A stretch of DNA of 21,205 nt from Chara braunii (taxonomy: Eukaryota; Streptophyta; Charophyceae; Charales; Characeae), in NCBI GenBank assembly GCA_003427395.1, contig BFEA01000073.1:3147325-3168529 (forward strand), written 5' to 3'. Below the pieces are notes generated by a model, which saw only the letters and a list, made by a program, of their open reading frames with translations, did not search any database and was not told the DNA's origin. This document shows positions 16,253 to 21,205 of this stretch, in pieces; within the stretch, counting starts at the first letter, position 1, and each line of letters begins with the position of its first letter. The position numbers were made by a program, and so were the translations under genes.

Positions 16253-16749
16253 TCTCCTACTCCTCCCACACTTCGTGCTCTTGCTCTCCTCCCCCTCCTC
16301 CTCCCCCTCCTCTTCCACCCCCTTCCTCCTTATTGTCCTACCTCCACCTACTTCCTCCACCTCCTACTACTGCTGCTTCGACTACTACTCCTGTCTCCTC
16401 CTCATCACCTTTTGACCTCCGCTTCATCACCCTCCTCGTTTGTTCTCCTCCTCCTCCTCCTCCTCCTCCTCCTCCTCCTCCTACATCTACCGCTACTACG
16501 TAGAAGAGACGGAAATTGGTGAACTTGAAGGAAGAGGACAAGGAAAAGCAGCGTACAAGGAGGACCTCATCTCCTTCTTCTCTTCCCACGTGTCCTGCTG
16601 CAGCTTTCCCATCACCCTCCTCCTTCTCATCGTCCTCATCTTTCTGCAGCTTTTCCCTCACCCTCCTCCCCAACCCTTCCTCCTCCTTCCCCTCGTCCTA
16701 CTACTACTGCTGCCCCACCATCCCCACCACCTCCTCCCCCTCCTCCACG
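16253..16749. repeat. Long imperfect CTN polypyrimidine tract
   Basis: Nearly 500 bp built of CTC, CTA, CTT and CCT triplets, with pure (CTC)n at about 16446-16481 and one complex island near 16500-16560. Both strands are open for long distances only because of the triplet repetition. The strong purine/pyrimidine strand bias could allow triplex (H-DNA) formation. Confidence 0.85.
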
Positions 16750-17517
16750 ACTACTAATACTACCGTCTTCACCCGAATAAAACGCCCCGTCACGATAGCC
16801 GAATTCGGTACAACTTTCAGTCTCGGTACAGCGTAATGACCAGGCGTTCTGTCCGGGTGAAGACCGTAGTACTAGAACGATCTTGTTACAAGTAACTAAT
16901 GACCGCCACATCTCACTCACCTCTCCCTCTCCCTCGTGGTCATTATCGCTGTATCACGACTTATGAAGTTCTTATAACGATTTAGCCGGTGAGGAAGAGG
17001 AGAAGGAGGAGACGAATGAGGAGGAAGAAAAACAAGGAGGAAACGGTGCCAATTTATCCCAAAGGAATATAACACAAAAACCACAGAAAAATAGCGGAAA
17101 CAGCGGCCATAAACTGCTTCTCACATATGCATCAACAGATAAACATCACATCTCCGCATGCACTGTTCTAAGAGAAGACAAAAATCACTGGAGAAAAAGA
17201 AGAAGAAGAAGAAGAAGATGAAAACCATAAGATGCATTAGCCTAGCTGTATCAAGTGTAACCATCACGTCAGATCAAGCGTAAAATCACTCGGATTTGTG
17301 TTCGGAGGACGCAGGTGATGTCCCGTGCATACAAACAGATTTCTCCCGCCACGCCTTCACAACGACCGCTATAACAGACCCATCATGGCGCCGACCTCCA
17401 ACCCACCCCACCTCTCACTTTCCCACCACCACATGTAACATATCCCCCAATCAGATGCGAAAAGAAAAACTAATTTCCAAGGACAAGGGTACTTGTTGCG
17501 GCTTTGCTTGCAAGGGA
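16750..17517. other. Intergenic with GAA/GAGGA-rich patches
   Basis: Purine-rich patches at about 16990-17045 and (GAA)n at 17196-17218 lie in otherwise mixed sequence. I see no supported gene, RNA or inverted repeat. Confidence 0.4.
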
Positions 17518-17612
17518 TTGGGGGGGAAATGGGAGAAATGAGTCGGGGGGGGTGGGTTCGGGGGGGGTTGGGGGGGGGGGTCGGGGGGGGTTGGGGTGGT
17601 GGTCGGGGGTGT
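17518..17612 (+). repeat. G-tract cluster, G-quadruplex prone
   Basis: At least eight G-runs of 3-11 bases within 95 bp (for example 17520-17526, 17545-17552, 17560-17567, 17570-17580 and 17583-17590), separated by one to about ten bases. This meets any usual G-quadruplex pattern on the plus strand many times over. Confidence 0.9.
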
Positions 17613-17778
17613 TTTTAGACTCATGGTCCCGTGGGGGGTTGTGCCCTAACATCTATGGCAATGTGTGTGCAGCACCTCCTGCTAGTTGGGGAGGTTCTGC
17701 AACAGCTGGCTATGGAAATCGGCATGCTATGTCTACCCCTACTGTCTTCCCCAGACTCTAGACTGAAATCCAGCGGCG

Positions 17779-17862
17779 TACCTTGGTTGGTATGGCACGC
17801 AAGTGGCATTCATGAGATCTTGGGTTCGATCCCCGTTGGCCTCATGTACCTTCCTGGGCAAG
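17779..17862 (+). ncRNA. tRNA-related Pol III head of a SINE-like element (A and B boxes)
   Basis: TACCTTGGTTGG (17779-17790) fits the A-box consensus at 10 of 12 positions, and GGTTCGATCCC (17823-17833) fits the B box fully, 32 bases apart as in tRNA genes. The acceptor and D stems do not pair, so this is not a functional tRNA. TACCTTCCTGGGCAAG follows at 17847-17862; a similar CCTNGGGCAAG word occurs in several tRNA-derived SINE bodies. The 3' end is unclear because the element runs into the CT-rich composite satellite. Confidence 0.5.
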
Positions 17863-18018
17863 CTTGGCGCCAGGCACATAGAGAAAGAACGGAGGGGAGG
17901 CACGTCCTTTTTTCCCCGAGCTGTGGAGGTGTGGCGGAGGAGCGGGGAGAGTGAAGAAGCGTGGGAAGAAGGCGGAGGAGGGCGGCAGGAGCAGAGAAGT
18001 TGTTGGGGATGAGCGTGG

Positions 18019-18030
18019 TAGTTAGTTTGG

Positions 18031-18086
<56 letters not shown>

Positions 18087-18457
18087 TCTCTCTCTCTCTC
18101 GCTCGCTCGCTCGCTCGCTCGCTCCCTCTGCTGCGCTCTGTTTTTCCGTGTTTTTTTTTTTTTTTAATAAAGATCTCCCGATGCTCCACGGGTCGGATAT
18201 CAGATATCAAACTGATCGGAACAGATGATCGTCATCGTCGTCGTCGTTTCGGGGAGCGGGATAGTTAGTTAGTTTGGGATATGTCTCTCGCTCTCTCTCT
18301 GGTGCGCGCGCACGTGCGTGCACCGTTTTTCAAACTGATCGGAACAGATGCTACACTTGATCGTCATCGTCGCCGTCGTGCAGCAGAGGAGCGGAGAGTG
18401 GCAGACACTTGATCGTCATCGTCGTCGTCGTTTTGGGGGGCGGGGTAGTTAGTTCAT

Positions 18458-18534
<77 letters not shown>

Positions 18535-18717
18535 CGTGTGTGTGTGTGTGTGTGTGTTGCTCTGCTGCGCGCGCACGCGCGCTGTTTTTCCGTGTTTTTT
18601 TTTTTTAAAGATCTCCCAATGGTTTACATGTCAGATATCAAACTGATCGGAACAGTTACTACACTTGATCGTCATCGTCGTGGTCGTTTTGGCGGGCAGG
18701 GTAGTTAGTTACTTTGG

Positions 18718-18788
<71 letters not shown>

Positions 18789-18950
18789 TGCGCACGCACT
18801 AAAGAACTCCCGATGGTCCACGGGTCAGATATCAAACTGATTGGAACAGACACTACACTTGATCGTCATCGTCGTCGTCGTTTTTGGAGGTGGGAACACT
18901 TGATCGTCATCGTCGTCATCGTTTTGGGGGGCGGGGTAGTTAGTTAGTTT

Positions 18951-19024
<74 letters not shown>

Positions 19025-19088
19025 CGGAACAGATACTACACTTGATCGTCGTTGTCGTTTCGGGAGGCGGGGTAGTTAGTTAGGTTCG

Positions 19089-19144
<56 letters not shown>
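18019..19144 (+). repeat. Composite satellite: unique blocks alternating with long CT/GT runs
   Basis: Three blocks recur in order. Block a, GATCGTCATCGTCGTCGTCG followed by a G-rich stretch, has seven copies, near 18227, 18359, 18411, 18667, 18860, 18902 and 19043. Block b, GTAGTTAGTT...TTTGGGG then (CT)n, has six copies, starting near 18019, 18261, 18445, 18700, 18936 and 19071. Block c, AAAGATCTCCCGATGG...CAAACTGATCGGAACAG, is seen wholly or in part near 18170, 18330, 18607, 18800 and 19020. CT runs lie at 18033-18123, 18460-18528, 18719-18758, 18954-19021 and 19091-19144, with GT runs at 18529-18557 and 18759-18787. Unit length varies mainly with the microsatellites. Confidence 0.88.
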
Positions 19145-19146
<2 letters not shown>

Positions 19147-20021
19147 GAAAGCAGAAGGGGGGACAATGCATTCTAAATGTTGGATGAGACTACTCAGAAC
19201 GCATCTGATCCATAAACAGTCCAGATAGGTGTGGAAGTAGAGCATGCCTCTATCTCCTCTACTCCCACCTTCCCACCTCCATTGTGACACTTTCCGGTCG
19301 GATCAAAATGGAAAATGACAGGAAATGTGTAGCGATGTCGTGATGCCGGAAGGTTGATGCAAAGGAGGTGGAGGGAAGGCTATGGAGATGGAAGTGGGAG
19401 GGTGGGAGTAGATGAGGAGGGAAGGTGATGGAGATGAAGAGGGAGGGGGAGAGAAGGTGCAAGGGGGAGGAGGTAGAGGAAGAGGAGGGAGTGGAGAAGG
19501 AAATGTGTCAGAAGGACGAAGGGGGGGGATGTCAGGAGGAGGGGGGTGTCCCTTCTTACCTGGGCTATGGCAAGCTGGACCGGTGGCCAGGGAAAGGCTG
19601 ACGACAATGGGGGAAGGGGGACGCCCACAACACCCTTTCATAATTTGAATTAGGACGGCGCCAAGTTGGACGTTAGCAGGCAGAAACGTTGCCTGCCCGG
19701 TAGATGGGCAGATGCGAAAAGCGAGCTTCTGCCTCTGCAGTCCACGGCCAAGGGCATATGGCAAAGTGGCCCATGAGGGGCCAAAGCAAAGGTTCAGGGC
19801 ATTTCGTCGTACCCCTGTGTTTTATAGGGGTATCTGATGAAATACCCCAACACTTCTAGGGTCACCAACAATTTTCCAAGAAAAAGAAACATACATATAC
19901 ACCCACGTACACTACTACAAGCACAGAGTAGAGAGAGAGAGGCGACAACGCAGTTTTTGCGGCTGGAGATCAAGAAACTAGAACTCTGGCAGTGAAAAGT
20001 CGTGGCAACCGCTACTTGATG
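19145..20021. other. Intergenic; purine-rich 19360-19545, no supported gene
   Basis: A GGAGG/GAAGG-rich plus strand at 19360-19545 gives Pro/Ser-rich antisense peptides that I treat as artefacts. Upstream of it (in antisense) the frame over 19640-19764 reads as ordinary protein for some 40 residues (QRQKLAFRICPSTGQATF), too little to call. GGGGTAT and ATACCCC near 19827-19848 form a 7-bp hairpin. Confidence 0.35.
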
Positions 20022-20192
20022 GTGAGCAATGTCCAGTCCCTTGGATAGACACTTGTTTGATGAAGTGTTTGGCGAACAGTGAGCAATGTCGAGTCCGTTG
20101 AATAGACACTTGTTTGATGAAGTGCTTGGCGAACAGTGAGCAACGTCGAGTCCGTTGGATAGACACTTGTTTGATGAAGTGCTTGGCGAAGA
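20022..20192. repeat. 57-bp minisatellite, three copies, open in frame
   Basis: Units 20022-20078, 20079-20135 and 20136-20192 differ at a few positions each; the first bases of a fourth follow at 20193. The period is exactly 19 codons. On the minus strand it encodes a repeated SLFAKHFIKQVSIQRTRHC, in an ORF running 20268 to 19978. Confidence 0.95.
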
Positions 20193-20428
20193 GTGAGCGG
20201 GCCTCGGTTGGGCGTTCGACCTTTTCGGAAGGCGAAACGAAAAGACAGTCGCCCATCAGATTTATCAATGGCAGCCATCGTCGGGCCCGACCTCCGAATT
20301 TTCAGTAGTTTGGGAAAACGTCCACTATTCCCTAATTTCCCAACATTGGTGGAGGTACTAGTGCTTTAGGACCGCATCTATCCAGGCCATCGGTCTGGCA
20401 GGACCCGACGGCCCAGATGGCAGATTTG

Positions 20429-20643
20429 TTACGTGGTTTGGTCGATCTGGGTCGTGGGCCGGTAGGACCGACGACGACCCGGATTTCAGATTTGTAACGT
20501 TAGCGATTTTAATAGTGTAGGCTGCGCACCCGTGCCCTCACGGTAAGTCAATTACGTGGTTTGGTCAATCTGGGTCGTGGGCCAGTAGGACCGACGACAA
20601 CCCGGATTTCAGATTTGTCACGTTAGCGATTTTAATAGTGTAG
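20429..20643. repeat. 92-bp direct repeat with a 123-bp period
   Basis: Copies 20429-20520 and 20552-20643 differ at four positions and are separated by 31 bp. Each contains GGGTCGT...ACGACCC-type inverted sequence and ends TTTTAATAGTGTAG. A more diverged part of the unit (CAGATTTGTTACG) is visible upstream, around 20390-20433, so the array may once have been longer. Confidence 0.9.
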
Positions 20644-20655
20644 GGATGAGGAGAC

Positions 20656-20686
20656 AAAGAAGAAGAAGAAGAAGAAGAAAAAGAAG
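20656..20686. repeat. (GAA)n microsatellite
   Basis: About ten AAG/GAA units with one extra A, directly after the second 92-bp repeat copy. Confidence 0.93.
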
Positions 20687-20869
20687 CACTCAAATGCGAA
20701 AAGCAAAAAAAAAAAAAGTGCAGCCACGCCCCCACGACCGTTCTATTTCTTTTTCCTTTTCCTAGCGCATAGAGGAAGTCCACGTCCGGAAAAAGAGGCC
20801 CGGAGGTAGCGACAGGTCCACGTGAATATCCCACTCAAACAATCCATCCAAAGCAAAGACACCCGTTCT

Positions 20870-20991
20870 CAAGAGTCATGTTCCCGCCATATCCCAAGAA
20901 TCATGTTCCCGCCATATCTCAAGCAACGAGTTCCCTTCATACCTCAAGAATCGAGGTCCCGCCATATTTCAAGAATCGAGTTCTCGTGTTA
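20870..20991. repeat. 25-bp minisatellite, almost five copies
   Basis: Units of CAAGAATC(A/G)(T/A)G(T/G)TCCCGCCATAT begin at 20870, 20895, 20920, 20945 and 20970, all 25 bp apart, with the last cut short. Copies 1, 2 and 4 are the most alike. There are no spacers, so this is a simple tandem array. Confidence 0.93.
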
Positions 20992-21033
20992 GAGGAGTTG
21001 TGACTTGGCAAGCAGACACAAATAGTGATTTCC

Positions 21034-21085
21034 TGTGTGTGTGTGTGTGTGCGTGCGTGTGTGTGTGTGTGTGTGCGTGTGTGTG
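21034..21085. repeat. (TG)n microsatellite with GC interruptions
   Basis: TG repeats interrupted by GCGTGCGTG and one further GCG. The sequence after it, to the end of the window, shows no supported feature. Confidence 0.95.
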
Positions 21086-21205
21086 AGAGAGGTGTGTGTA
21101 TAAACACACGTGTATATGATATCCCCAACGTGACATAATCACGAACACCATCAGTGAAACCACTTCAAAGGTAACACTGAAATAGTCTTGAGCTTGGACG
21201 TGAAA

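Noticed and set aside
17779-17845. Functional tRNA gene
   Set aside because: A and B boxes are present but acceptor, D and T stems do not pair properly, so only a tRNA-derived head is supported.
19303-19764. 153-codon minus-strand ORF
   Set aside because: Most of it is Pro/Ser-rich readout of a purine-rich tract; only about 40 residues look ordinary and no family is recognised.
19824-19850. CTGATGA (hammerhead core word) in a hairpin loop
   Set aside because: The flanking GGGGTAT/ATACCCC arms form a simple hairpin around it and no correctly placed GAAA and cleavage triplet follow.
20870-20991. CRISPR-like regular repeat
   Set aside because: The 25-bp units abut without spacers and the window is eukaryotic; it is a minisatellite.

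Overview
The window reads as nuclear, non-coding-rich DNA of a eukaryote. It has long dinucleotide and trinucleotide microsatellites, polyadenylation hexamers right at ORF stops, splice-site-like motifs, a TATA/CCAAT promoter-like stretch and two retroelement classes. One is a Penelope-like element (PLE) with an N-terminal GIY-YIG endonuclease, an arrangement known from green algae, other protists and many invertebrates. The other is a LINE whose protein ends in a zf-RVT zinc motif, common in plant and algal L1-like elements. Together these point weakly to the green lineage (a charophyte-type genome would fit), but an invertebrate or fungal source cannot be excluded from sequence alone.

Layout. 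1-2150: microsatellite and low-complexity CATC/GATC DNA with one possible small coding piece (1224-1625). 2154-2331: a near-perfect inverted repeat with two opposed CCAAT boxes, then a TATA box, a promoter candidate without an obvious coding target. 3231-5791: a plus-strand cluster of small, unrecognised ORFs. Two of them end on or near AATAAA and the last is duplicated at its C-terminus with mainly synonymous changes, so at least part is real coding sequence. It may be a multi-exon gene, a compact gene cluster or an unrecognised mobile or viral remnant. 5790-6672: GA, GT and complex TG/CACGTG repeats.

6676-10378: the PLE. GIY-YIG (about residues 54-140), a basic linker and an RT domain are readable. 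The copy is broken. The RT catalytic block (motif B to beyond the FVDD box) is tandemly duplicated in frame as two 357-bp units, the second unit has a TAG stop, a 13-bp triplication shifts the frame before the C-terminal thumb, and the N-terminus lies across a frame change.

10380-12640: a purine-rich stretch, an 80-bp tandem duplication, CT/GA microsatellites and a 243-bp MITE-like element with 24-bp terminal inverted repeats. 12647-15155 (minus): a 5'-truncated LINE with poly(A) tail, open in a single frame apart from four nonsense codons, and carrying seven isolated N calls. 15171-17612: CTN polypyrimidine tracts and a G-quadruplex-prone G tract. 17779-19144: a tRNA-like Pol III head (A and B boxes) followed by a composite satellite in which unique segments alternate with long CT/GT runs. 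19145-21205: purine-rich DNA and three minisatellites (57, 123 and 25 bp periods).

No intact, recognisable cellular gene was found. The most interesting material is the PLE with a doubled RT active site, the unassigned ORF cluster at 3.2-5.8 kb and the composite satellite.
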